DNA from: Phoronis australis
Lineage: Eukaryota > Phoronida > Phoronidae
Reading direction: 5' to 3'
NCBI GenBank assembly: GCA_002633005.1
Contig: NMRA01000263.1
Coordinates: forward strand, 203,389-228,255
Length of the DNA: 24,867 bases
The notes beneath the pieces were generated by a model that worked only from the letters and a program-made list of their open reading frames with translations, searched no databases and was not told where the DNA came from. The first letter of the stretch is position 1. The number at the start of each line of letters is the position of its first letter. Shown one piece after another: positions 1-10,100 of the stretch. Position numbers and translations under genes: made by a program.

Positions 1-485
1 ATTACTCTGCAACACCATTACTCTGCAACACCATTACTCTTCAACACCATTACTGTACAACACCATTACTGTGCAACACCATTACTGTGCAACACCATTA
101 CTCTGCAACACCATTACTCTGCAACACCATTACTCTGCAACACCATTACTGCGCAACACCATTACTGCGCAACACCATTACTGCGTAACACTATTACTCT
201 ACAACACTCTTACTCTACAACACTATTACTGTACAACACTATTACTTTACAACACTATTACTTTATAACACTATTATTGTACATTACTATTACTCTACAA
301 CAGTCTTACTCGACAACACTATTAGTGTACAACACCATTACTGTATAACACCATTACTGTTCATTACTATAGTATTGCTCTAAAACACTTTTACTGTGCA
401 ACACTTTTACTGTACAACACTATTAATCTACAGCACTAATACTCTGTAACACTATTACTCTGCAACACTATAATTGTGCAACACT
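1..485. repeat. 16-bp minisatellite, truncated by the window edge
   Basis: About thirty tandem copies of a 16-base unit of the form ATTACTCTGCAACACC run from the first base to about 485. Copies are nearly identical at the left and diverge to the right, where ACACTATTACTGT variants dominate. The open frame on the + strand through 71-268 is only a translation of this array (repeated H, Y, C, T, L residues) and is not a gene. The array continues beyond the window's left edge, so its true length is unknown. Confidence 0.95.
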
Positions 486-1017
486 GGTCCAAATTTTCTT
501 TTTCTTTCCTCCAGTGGACAAAGTTATTTATACAAGACAGAGCTCAACACTTAATAGTAGTTTGATGACTACTGTACAGCACAGTGGCACATTTTGCTTA
601 AATGTAAGATTAACTGTTGGATGATTTAATTCCTTGGGTCAAAAATTTACAATATAGTTGACATTCCAAATCTCTAGTGGTACACTATCATGCGAAAAGG
701 TCATGAAAAGGTGTAGAAATGAAGATGTGTGCTTGTAACTCGATATAAGGAAAGTGAGGCTCAGCTTTTATTACTTAGTATTTTATGGATAGGGTCTGTC
801 GAATGGATAGGGTTCCTCAAAGGGATAGGTTCCTCAGCAGCATGTCATTTTCACAGCATTTGAGTAGCTTCATTCACTGTCATCATTTAATATTACTACA
901 GTATTAATACTAGGTGTGCGAAATTTTAATATTTTTGTTAAGACCCGAGTTGTGCATAACATGACAAAAATCTTAGGGTATTTTATTTAACATCTAACTG
1001 CTTGAGTTTTGGCATAT
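486..1017. other. Non-coding spacer, nothing recognised
   Basis: AT-rich sequence with frequent stops in all frames. A loosely repeated GGATAGGGTTCCTCA-like motif lies near 785-835. No exon, RNA gene or transposon end could be supported. Confidence 0.5.
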
Positions 1018-1179
1018 TCTGATCGAACATCTATTATTGTCGACAATACTGTCATTAGATACGCTGAAAATGATGTACAGAGGTTACGAACATTAGAGTC
1101 GCTTCTAATAATGTTTGAAAAACCCAGTTTGAACGAGCAGCTAACTGGAACTCATAGGACTCTTTCGTTATTTTGGTGA
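1018..1179 (+). mobile_element. Penelope-like (GIY-YIG) retroelement fragment, copy 1
   Basis: The + strand frame ending at the TGA at 1177-1179 encodes the end of a retroelement protein, with residues such as RLRTLESLLIMFEKPSLN followed by a Q-LTGT-TLSLF tail. The pattern ESLLI...KPSLN.Q is, from family knowledge, typical of the end of the GIY-YIG endonuclease domain of Penelope-like elements. Bases 1081-1134 are identical to 3919-3972, so this is a 5'-truncated second copy of the element at 3541-4059, in the same orientation. Before about 1036 the match fades. It is a fragment without catalytic residues and is non-functional. Other GIY-YIG-bearing retroelements are a possible alternative. 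Confidence 0.6.
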
Positions 1180-1302
1180 TCTATAGATTATGTTGCACAG
1201 TAATGTATGTATATTAACTTGTTCACAGTGAAACGCACATCAGAAATGACAAATGCAATATATCATGTGAAGTTGGCATGCGCAACTATGATGATAAAAA
1301 CA

Positions 1303-1482
1303 TACCGTAAACGTTCGGGTTAACGCCCTGGGCGGTTAAATTGGCAAACTCAAAAAATGGGGGGTGGGCGGTTAACCAAACATGGGCGCTTAAACGTGAA
1401 ATTTCAAGAAATCCAGGGTGGGCGGTTAACTGAACATGGGGGCTTATTATTACGACAGACAACCGCCCTGGGTGGTTAATCT
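1303..1482. mobile_element. GC-rich DNA-transposon end remnant
   Basis: The stretch starts with TA then CCGTAAACGTTCGGG and TTAACGCCCTGGGCGGTTAA. Repeats of GGGCGGTTAAC, GGGCGCTTAA and an inverted ACCGCCCTGGGTGGTTAA follow. The end and the CCCTGGGCG block resemble the left end of the terminal-inverted-repeat element at 18721-20099, which is CCGTATTCGCC... followed by ACCCTGGGCG. I infer a decayed or internally deleted member of the same or a related family. No matching far right end was found, so the borders are approximate. Confidence 0.45.
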
Positions 1483-3540
1483 TACCTCATCATCAGAGTA
1501 CCACACGACACACGTACTCGGAACGCGTAGAACTTTTCAAAGAGCTTAATCGTCAAGTCGCCAAATGCCGCTAAAAGTGTCATAACAACGAACGATCCCA
1601 AGAATTGTTTTTTTGCCCTCAGATTAGTCAATCACAATTAAATTTGCAAAATTGGTGAGTAATAGCCCTGTGTCGACCTGCGATCTTACTAGAGCTGTAG
1701 TATGCAGACGACCAGTAACAATAACTTGGATTGCAACTATTCTCACACCATGACACTTTAGAAATGCGCGCGTGCGGGCACGAGCTTCACGTGTTGCAGA
1801 GGTCACAGCAGACATCAAGTTTATGGTGCTAGCTGTCAAGTTCCTAGTCAAAGACCAGTTTTAAAATAAATGATATAATAAAAGTTTGAAAAACAAAATA
1901 ATTCAAGTGTTTTTTGTTGTTGGGATGTTTATGTAGGAGATTAGATTAGATTAGATTAGACTCCATGACTCATTTTCAACGTATGGTTCTGCGGCTAGCT
2001 GTTTTATCTCGACCGCCCGGCGTTGCCCACTTCCAGTTGCGTGAAACATGCCACGCAAAGAAGATGAGAATCGGGGGGGTAACCGGACATGAGCCAGTCA
2101 TCAATCAAAAGTTACCTCAAAGGCAATACTCAAAATCAAGCATTTGCTTAAGATTTTATTTTAAAATTACTAACACTATGACTGGGCATGAATCTAGTGA
2201 GCGCGTACACTAGAGTCCAAGAAAAAAATTACTAGTTCGTACACGTATCTGCGTCGGTAAAAAACAATTCGTAGATGTAGCCCCAATTCTTCTTTAACTG
2301 GCATCCGTGGTTTGCACGGCTATACGACTAAATTGGTGAAGAGCTTCAACCAGCAACGCGTCCCTTCCGAGTCAGTGTTTTGCAACCGAGACTCCGTGCT
2401 CAGCATAACGAACTTCAGGTCGCATTGGCGACATGAAATTTGGAAATGCGAGCTGAGATTATAGCCGTCTTGTACCTGCCACTGGGAAATTCCAACCTAC
2501 GCGAGCCGTTTTTTTTGGGGGGGTAAAATAGATAGGCTTACCTGGCAAAGATAAAACAACTCAAAAAACACATTTATTTTACACACAATATGTACAGATT
2601 ATCCTATTATAATATCACCTACAGCAATATGTACAGATTATCCTATTATAATATCACCTACAGCAATATCGCACTGCGGCACTGGTGGGTCCCGCTGTTT
2701 GCGTGCAATATGCCGTCACTAGACTTGGAAATGTCGTCAAGTAATTTAACAGCCTTTTTCAGTATGGGTCTTGTTTTATGTGACAAAAGACAGTGGCTAG
2801 ATTCAGCACGCGCGTACGTATGAGTCACCTGTCAATCACATATGTTGTTGTCAAGGTACGATCCACTCCAGAGTGTGGGAACTTACACCCGTGTACCACT
2901 TCAGAGATCCCACATCAAAAGAGAACAGCGACAGCCCTACGTAAAGGAGTACACCAGCGCGACTCTGTACTTTAAAGCTGTTGTTACAAAAAACCCAGTG
3001 TTTTACGATATTCCTCCATTTCAATGACTCAAAACTACGATGTTAAATCCGTTCCAATCTTTCCCGGCTCGATGATCCTTGGACCCGATGTTCCATGCCC
3101 GTATCTAACTGCATGCACGTCATTACCACTTCCGCCAATTTTCAATCAGTTACGTCATAGATGTCTCAGACTCGAATGGTAAGAATTTTGTTCAGGCTGA
3201 AACTGCCCAATGTAGAAACAAAAATATTCGGGAAGCTAAAAGGCTAGGTGGATACGATAATTCACAGTTACACCTGTCGCAAGAAATCGTACTATAAAGA
3301 ACTGCCAGTGACTTTGGCGGAATCTGCTAACGCCACCTTGTCTGAGATGTAATAAGCGAAAAACAAAATTTGACTTGCAGTTTTTTCTTTCTTCAAGATG
3401 ATACACAAACATCAAGTAACGTATTGCCAACCTTTGAATTCAGAAATGGAGATATAGCAAATCGGCCAGCAAGGTACATTGTCCGTTTGGTCACTACACG
3501 TCCTTGATAACCTGGCAATTACATTCATCAAAATAGGGAG
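1483..3540. other. Non-coding spacer with minor repeats
   Basis: About 2 kb without a recognisable gene. An AGATT pentamer is repeated about 4.6 times at 1938-1960. A 39-bp perfect tandem duplication is at 2590-2667. Short poly-G runs lie near 2073 and 2513-2523. Open frames here are short (at most 82 codons), lack splice-bounded structure and match no family I recognise. The stretch lies between the two Penelope-like fragments, so some of it may be decayed retroelement body, but I found no reverse-transcriptase motif. Confidence 0.45.
2590..2667. repeat. Perfect 39-bp tandem duplication
   Basis: Two identical 39-base units, each starting ATGTACAGATTATCC and ending ACCTACAGCAAT, lie head to tail at 2590-2628 and 2629-2667. 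Perfect identity suggests a recent duplication. Confidence 0.95.
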
Positions 3541-4059
3541 AATTTGACATCTTTCAGTGAGTTATGGAAATTCTTCAAAATACGAGAGCTTCCTACCAAG
3601 AGCAAATTGTGCTGGTTGTTAAAACCACTGTCACATTTCTCTGGCCCGATTTTTTTAGAATATATGTTTTATCTGGTGCACAATATTGGTCGTGAGAAGG
3701 TCCGCACTGTTGCTTTATGAGTTTACGAATGTTTTCGACCTCATCAGAAGCAAAATTACATTGGGCACACAGTGTGTTCCTTGTCACAGCGACTTTCAAT
3801 GCATTTGCATAATGGTTCCATAAAAGACCATTTTCAAAGCGTTCATGGTCGCAAAATAACTCGTCAGGAGATTGTCGACGATACAGTCATTAGATACACT
3901 GAAAATGATGTACATACTAGGTTACGAACATTAGAGTCGCTTCTAATAATGTTTGAAAAACCCAGTTTGAACAAGCAGCTTACTGGAACTCGAAGGTCTC
4001 TTTCATTATTATTATCACAAATTATAAACATATCCTTCAAATACCAATCAAAATTTTAA
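3541..4059 (+). mobile_element. Penelope-like retroelement 3' end with GIY-YIG domain, decayed
   Basis: The + strand frame from 3721 to the stop at 4057-4059 reads VYECF, then NYIGHTVCSLSQRLSMHL, then GSIKDHFQSVHGRKITRQE, and ends with ESLLI...KPSLNKQLTGT. The order VY..., YIG.T...L..R...H, ESLLI and KP.LN is the layout of the GIY-YIG nuclease domain at the C-terminus of Penelope-like elements (family knowledge). The Tyr-Ile-Gly core and the following Arg and His are visible. Upstream in the same frame a TGA at 3718-3720 interrupts the protein. A segment before it (KIRELPTKSKL) resembles the linker preceding the nuclease. The reverse transcriptase was not found. This is a broken, 5'-truncated copy. 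The left border is approximate. Confidence 0.6.
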
Positions 4060-5113
4060 TTTCAACAAACTTGACAAAAATTACGGAGAGCTGTGTTTTA
4101 AGTACGCAAACACACGCCCTAATAATACAGCGACCTAAGTCATGAATGAGCCGTTCCTATAATAAACATTATACTACGCCAAACACGATTATCCTAACCC
4201 CCTGGGTCTAACTGTGTCAGATATTGTCAATATAAGCAAATAAAATCGTTCAAGTTTATAATTATGATATTCTTTTGTTAATTCAATTAAATATTGTCAA
4301 GTAATTCTCTTCTTTAACCCAGCATCTTGTGATCATCTGGTGAACCTACTGCCATTAGTACAAGTAGCAGAAGGCAGTTGCTGAGTCGCTCGCTCGCTCA
4401 CCTACACTATGCAGCCTGACAGTCTTGCCTGTTGGTCTGTTAATTCGTTGTTTGATGTTAAATTTGTTCCATTTGTTAATTGGGTTAAAAATGCTGTTAT
4501 TTTACGTGGAATGAAACACACTTTATGAGTTGAAGTTTCTTCGCAATTATGCGACATCATACTGATGCAGTAGCTTAGTTCTCTGAAGATTCATGTAAAT
4601 GGGCATCTTAGAAATAGTTTGCGCAATCTTTGTCCTCGTTTAAATCAGCTTTCGTATCACGTATCTTGTTATAATAAGCCACAATTATCATCAATTTCAT
4701 TATATAACATATATGGACCAAATAGAGTTGATTGATTACAACAAGATGATTCAGCGGTATTAACTTGATTTATTTTAACTTGAAGTTGATTTCTGAATGA
4801 TTTAATTAACACTGTGTGGAACGTAGAAGGAAGATTACTAATATCACTGTCGATGTTATTGTTATAAGTATTTGTAGAGAATGTGTGTTTTGGATCAGCC
4901 TCTATACTAATATCGAACAACTGTGTTCAGTGATCTTCATTAATGAATGCAATAAAGTCACGGGATTTCAAGTCAACCATTCAAGAAGATCATCCAGTAT
5001 ATTTAAACTTCCTAATGCTTGCTGTGCCTGTCAACTACCCAAGAAAGTCATAAGTATAGTTCAACTCATTTGTTGACCAAATCGTCAGTACTATAGTGGT
5101 ATTTAATTGCTTT

Positions 5114-5236
5114 AAGCTTTAACCTATGATTTAAAATATTAGCATGACATATATAAGCTTTAACCTATGATATAGAATATTAAAATAACATGTATAAGCT
5201 TCAACCTATGATATAAAATATTAACATTTACTCGCA
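5114..5236. repeat. 41-bp tandem repeat, three copies
   Basis: Units beginning AAGCTTTAACCTATGAT start at 5114, 5155 and 5196, a constant 41-base period, with small substitutions between copies. The sequence is AT-rich and non-coding. Confidence 0.9.
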
Positions 5237-6102
5237 ATTCCAATGTTAGTATGCCAATGCTCAATAGACGTTTTGAGAACCAGAACTTTCTTCTGTTACT
5301 ATGTAGTCAACTGCTTAGTGTGGCCTAGTGCCAGTCTCCAGTATGGAAGTTGACGGTGCAACACATGTATAAAGTATGTAACTGTTATAGGTGGGTCAGC
5401 AACATTTGTGTGCCGTACTTTTATTTAGAAATCATCAAGGACTGACTGCTATTAGCAAACATTGAATCTTTTAGTATTTAATGAACTTAAAGCCTGAACG
5501 TGACTGTCACTGGACATGACAGGCTGGGTGGATGAAGATGAAATGCAATTCCTTCATTTGTTCATACTTTGTGACTTAGGCTTTACTTGAGTCGTGAATG
5601 CCCTACTGCACANGCAGTGATGTGATGTAAAGCCCCAGTGTACAGTGGCACTTTAAATCTCTCTCTCCATGACATGTGAAGTGTGCATGGCTCTCAACAG
5701 TTGTCCAGCTCAACGTTGATCACACTCTTGTGACAAACCACATTAGTGAAGTTGTTCAGTTCCTTGTAGCAGTTTGTGCATTTTTTACCCTGAGCTCCAG
5801 GAAATCGGGTATCAAAACCCTTAGGTTGCAGTCCTTCATCAGCTGTGGGCTGATCTGTTGTTTACAGGCTTGCTTAAGAGCTGATCTTGTCTGATCATAA
5901 ATGTTGCTTAACAACTTAGGTCTAATTTAAACCTAAAGTATTGACAAAAAATTATGACGTTTTTCAACAAGAAAATTTAACACGGTTGTGTTTCAGAACT
6001 GAAATCCTAACTAGCAGCATGTTACACACTTTGACTTGCTGACGGCTGATTATTTTTTCACCCCATATAGTTTGTAGATCTCCCTAATACAATAGACGGG
6101 TT

Positions 6103-6344
6103 CATTGGGTAGTGGGAACGTGCATGGCTTGTGAGTAAGTGTTGAGGTAACAGGCTGTAACTGTTATCTCACCATGGTCCTTCTATCAGGAACAGGCTAT
6201 GAGTATGTAATGAACATGTGATGCATTGTGTAGTGGGGATGGGTATGGCTTGTCAGTAAGTCTTGAGGTGATAGATTGTAGCTGTTACCTCATCGCGGTC
6301 TTTCATTCACAAACAGGCTATGAATATGTGATGCATTGTGTAAT
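6103..6344. repeat. Imperfect 121-bp tandem duplication
   Basis: Two diverged copies start at 6103 (CATTGGGTAGTGGG) and 6224 (CATTGTGTAGTGGGG). They share GGCTTGT.AGTAAGT.TTGAGGT and AACAGGCTATGA.TATGT blocks in the same order. A third partial start (GATGCATTGTGTAA) is at 6328. It lies a few hundred bases before the first visible WDR11 exon. Confidence 0.85.
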
Positions 6345-6937
6345 TTTCTGAGCAATAATTGCTATGAATGCTTTTAATTAGTATTTCCTTTATTGATGTT
6401 GGGAATGAAAATGTGAATCTTGAAAAGTTGAATTACAATAGTGAGTAATTTGAGTTTGATGACAATTAAGAGTTAAAACTAATGTTTGAAGTGCATGCAT
6501 TAAAGCATGCGAGGAAAGGTCCACATACAATCAGTTTGCACTGCAAAAGCCTGCTCCATTGCTGTACCTGCCGCTTTGCATTGTGGGTAACTTCCCATAA
6601 GATGTACATCTATGTATATGGTATAATCAATATGTCTGGCAAGTGAAATTTTATGTTTTCAATTTTGTAATAAAAGATAAGTTAAACAAACTAAGTGCTG
6701 TAGATAGTATGCCATAGCTACCTTAGCATAATATTTCTGAAAAATTGTGTACATTCAAGACAATGTTAGAAGCCTTGGAAAATGAAAAACGACCAATTTT
6801 GGCAGGTATTTTTGTCTGCCATTGGCAAAGTTTTGTAGTACTTTTGTTTCTTACATCACAATTAAATGATTAGCAGGTAATGAGTAAAGTTTCATGGAAT
6901 GTTAGAATAATGGCTGTCATTGTTTCCTGTTGGTCAG

Positions 6938-7130
6938 AGCCTGTCTGGTCGCCAGTATCCGGTCGTCTGGAGCGTCTCAGAGCACCATCAAGTTGGTGGC
7001 GACCAACCTGATTGCCAGCAGTAAGCTATCGGAAGGTGTACAGTTGTTGTGTCTTATTGACAAAGGTCTGGATGCTTGCCGCTATCTGCAGACCTATGGC
7101 ATGTGGTACAAGGCGGCTTGGTTAGCAAAG
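6938..7130 (+). CDS. WDR11: WDR11 exon, third from last visible boundary set (antepenultimate-1)
   Basis: The acceptor TGTTGGTCAG precedes 6938 and the donor GTATGT starts at 7131. The exon has one base completing a split codon plus 64 codons. They encode ACLVASIRSSG, KLVATNLIASSKL and DACRYLQTYGMWYKAAWLAK. This is the most conserved piece of the C-terminal helical region seen here. An alternative acceptor two bases further on (exon start at 6940) cannot be excluded from sequence alone. Confidence 0.9.
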
Positions 7131-10100
7131 GTATGTTGTGAATAATGTCTCTTATGAGTTGTTAGAGGCATTCTAGAGAAACTGTCTGGTGGTCTGACTC
7201 ATCAACAGTGTCAGGATCCGAGACAATGAGAAATTGGCCAATTGAGTGACATCCTTTTTTTCAATTTCATGCGTTGTGACTAGGTCAATTTCTTGTCAAA
7301 TCACGAGTAAAGTTTGTTTGTATCGGCCATTTGATTTACAAGTTTTGCTTAGAGTTCTCTATTCCAACAACTTATAATTGAGCTACTGGAGATGGTTCAT
7401 CCTTATTGACATTAAGTATGTAGTTTACATATAGTGATTTGTGGCATGCAGCTAAAGGTGTATGTGTTATCACTGTATGTTGTCCATGTTGTGGTGTGTC
7501 ATGCTAAGCTGTAACTTATGTGTAATGGACAGGGTGCAGCCTGGCAGTGAGTGAAATGGACAGGGTGCAGTCCTGCAGTGTGTGTAGTGGACAGGGTGCA
7601 GCCTGGCAGTGTATGTATTTAATGGACAGGGTGCAGCCTGGCAGTGAGTGAAATGGACAGGGTGCAGTCCTGCAGTGTGTGTAGTGGACAGGGTGCAGCC
7701 TGGCAGTGTATGTATTTAATGGACAGGGTGCAGCCTGAAAGTGTGTGTAATAGACAGGGTGCAGCTTGGCAGTAGGTTTGTGTAATGGACAGGGTGCAGC
7801 CTGGCAGTGTGTGTAATAGACAGGGTGCAGCCTGGCAGTGTGTGTAGTAGACAGGGTGCAGCCTGGCAGTGTGTGTAATGGACAGGGTGCATCCTGGCAG
7901 TGTGTGTAATAGACAGGGTGTAGCCTGGCAGTGTGTGAAATGAAGAGTATTATAAAGCAAATGGAGGTGTGTTCAGATTGATTGTTGTCACTAGAAGTCA
8001 CTCATAAAAATTTTCCTCCCTAAAAGGTCATCGTATGATCAGTGAAGTGCGCATTCATATTGCATAGTGGCAGAGAATTATTGAAAATAATTAAAACTGT
8101 GGTGGTAAAATAATGCTGGCAGACAACATACTGAATAGGGTTATGAAGACAGCCAGTTAGTGTTATTGTAAGAATTAAATTCTTGATAATTACAATTATT
8201 TTATTTTCATTCACCCACACACATATGCTTTGATGCACCATTACTGTTACATGTTTTTGGTGTTCATATATTTATCTGAAGATTGATCATTTCTCTCAAA
8301 AGAATGATCAGTAACACTTGACGCTGATACAACCTTTGAAATGTGAAACTTTACAAACGAGACATCTTCTGTACTTGGAATAGTGAACACTTATTTTAAT
8401 GAGATAATAAAAGGATTTCACTTGAAATCACTGGAGTCCCATAAACACAGTAGTAACAAAGTTTGTGAATTGAGAGCTAAAATTATTTAGCAGGATGATT
8501 TCTAGTGTTGGAAGTCAATCCAGTGAGCGAAGTTGTAGAGCTATTTCTGTGGTGACTAAAGTTTGTCTATCTGTTGCAGGCATCCCTTAGTTACTCAGAG
8601 TGCTCAGAGGTTATGAAACGTTGGGTGGATCATCTGTGCACACCAAATGTCAACCAGAAGGTATGGACGCTTGCATGGGTAACAGTGGTGTATGTGTAAT
8701 TGTTACTGGCAATCCATTCATCTTCAAGTAATACTGTTGCCATATCAAATGGTAGACTTACAGGCATCGATAGGTTAATCTCGTTATATGTACAAAATAG
8801 CATAAGTTTAAAAATCCTTATCAGGCACCCAAAGTAGAACTGTGTTGTAAAAGGGAATTATATCAGCCGATTAGTTAATTGTTCAGTTTACAGGCAATTA
8901 CAAATTGATATTGTGGAGATACTGGTAGATGAGGTAACCTTTGCTGGTAATTCATTCCTGTAAGAATGTGTAGTTTTCAATTAACATTTATGTTTAAGTG
9001 ACAGGCTCTAAGTCATGGTAACCAATTAGAATGGAAAAACTGTTGTGGGATCGATTATAAAATTAATGCAACTTTCAAATTTTTTAATACGAGACATTCC
9101 TCTAAAATAAACAGGATCGTTTCTCCTCCTCCTGTTGTTTGCTGCACAGTAGATAAACACGGCGTCATTCTGGGGCTTCTTGTCATTTCAGAGTAAAGCT
9201 GTGCTGATCCTGTTGTCTCTGGGTCAGTTCTACAAAGTGGTCGAGATGCTGTATGGAATGCATCAGTTTGACAGAGCAGCACTCTTCTTAGAGTCTTGTC
9301 TAGAGTTCAAACTTATACAGAGAACAGATGAGTCTTGTATCCTTTAGTAGTTCACTTTTTCCTGCTTTCACACCATAGAAATTTAATTTGCATCTCAGCG
9401 TCATATCATGAAACACGGCAGGTGTGCCTCTGTACTACCTAAAATTGAGTCCAGTGAGTAACTGCTAAGATTTTCTACATTTTATTTTACACAGTGCTTG
9501 CACAATGTTGATTTGCTAAGCAGAATGTCTTACTAACTGAGTTAAAACATGTATAACATGTATAACACTGTTTCCATTTGACAATAAGTGCTAAGGACCA
9601 ATGTGTGATTTAGATAAACTGAGCCTTTGTCTACACTGCATGACAGACCTTAGAAATCTCTGACATTAATTAGTCTAGTAATGCAGAATAAAGAAGATTG
9701 AAATTGTATAAAGGCCAAGTGAAGACAGTTTTGATGCTTTGTGCAACACGATCAATCATTTTGGTTTGGATATTATATTATATATCTTGCTAAAAATGGG
9801 AGAGACATGGTTTAAAAAGCATTTTTGTTTGAGATCCGTGTTTGACAAGTAAAACGACATCATAATTGTCATTATCACTGGATGTCCTCTATGCTGTGCA
9901 AAACACTTTCAAATCCTTTTTTACAATGTTTTTCAGACAATCTGTTGAAGTGAGGAAATGATCAAGATAACTGGTGACATTGACAATTAATTATTTTGCT
10001 CAAGATCAAAGCTTGCACCAAATTTTAGAACTAGGAAATACTGGCCGTTCCAAGTTTAAGAATTACTATCCATGACAAAACATCCTTCACCTCGATGGTA

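Larger units (their letters stand above)
4060..6937. other. Non-coding sequence upstream of the first visible WDR11 exon
   Basis: Roughly 2.9 kb, probably mostly a long WDR11 intron, with no exon I could support. It contains a 41-bp tandem triplet (5114-5236), an imperfect 121-bp duplication (6103-6344) and one ambiguous base at 5613. Short open frames at 4816-5076 and 5676-5894 have no recognisable family or convincing splice borders. An earlier WDR11 exon ending in phase 2 must exist upstream, either beyond the window or unrecognised here. Confidence 0.45.

Noticed and set aside
71-268. Open frame of 65 codons on the + strand
   Set aside because: It is a translation of the 16-bp minisatellite; residue periodicity follows the repeat.
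1624-1851. 75-codon - strand frame
   Set aside because: No recognised family, no splice context, no conserved motif; compatible with chance.
5676-5894. 72-codon + strand frame upstream of WDR11
   Set aside because: Not WDR11-like and without good splice borders.
7516-8001. Long - strand open frames (up to 161 codons) with repeated HPVYYTHCQ-like peptides
   Set aside because: Produced by the 31-bp minisatellite in a WDR11 intron; open in two frames at once, as expected for a repeat lacking stops.
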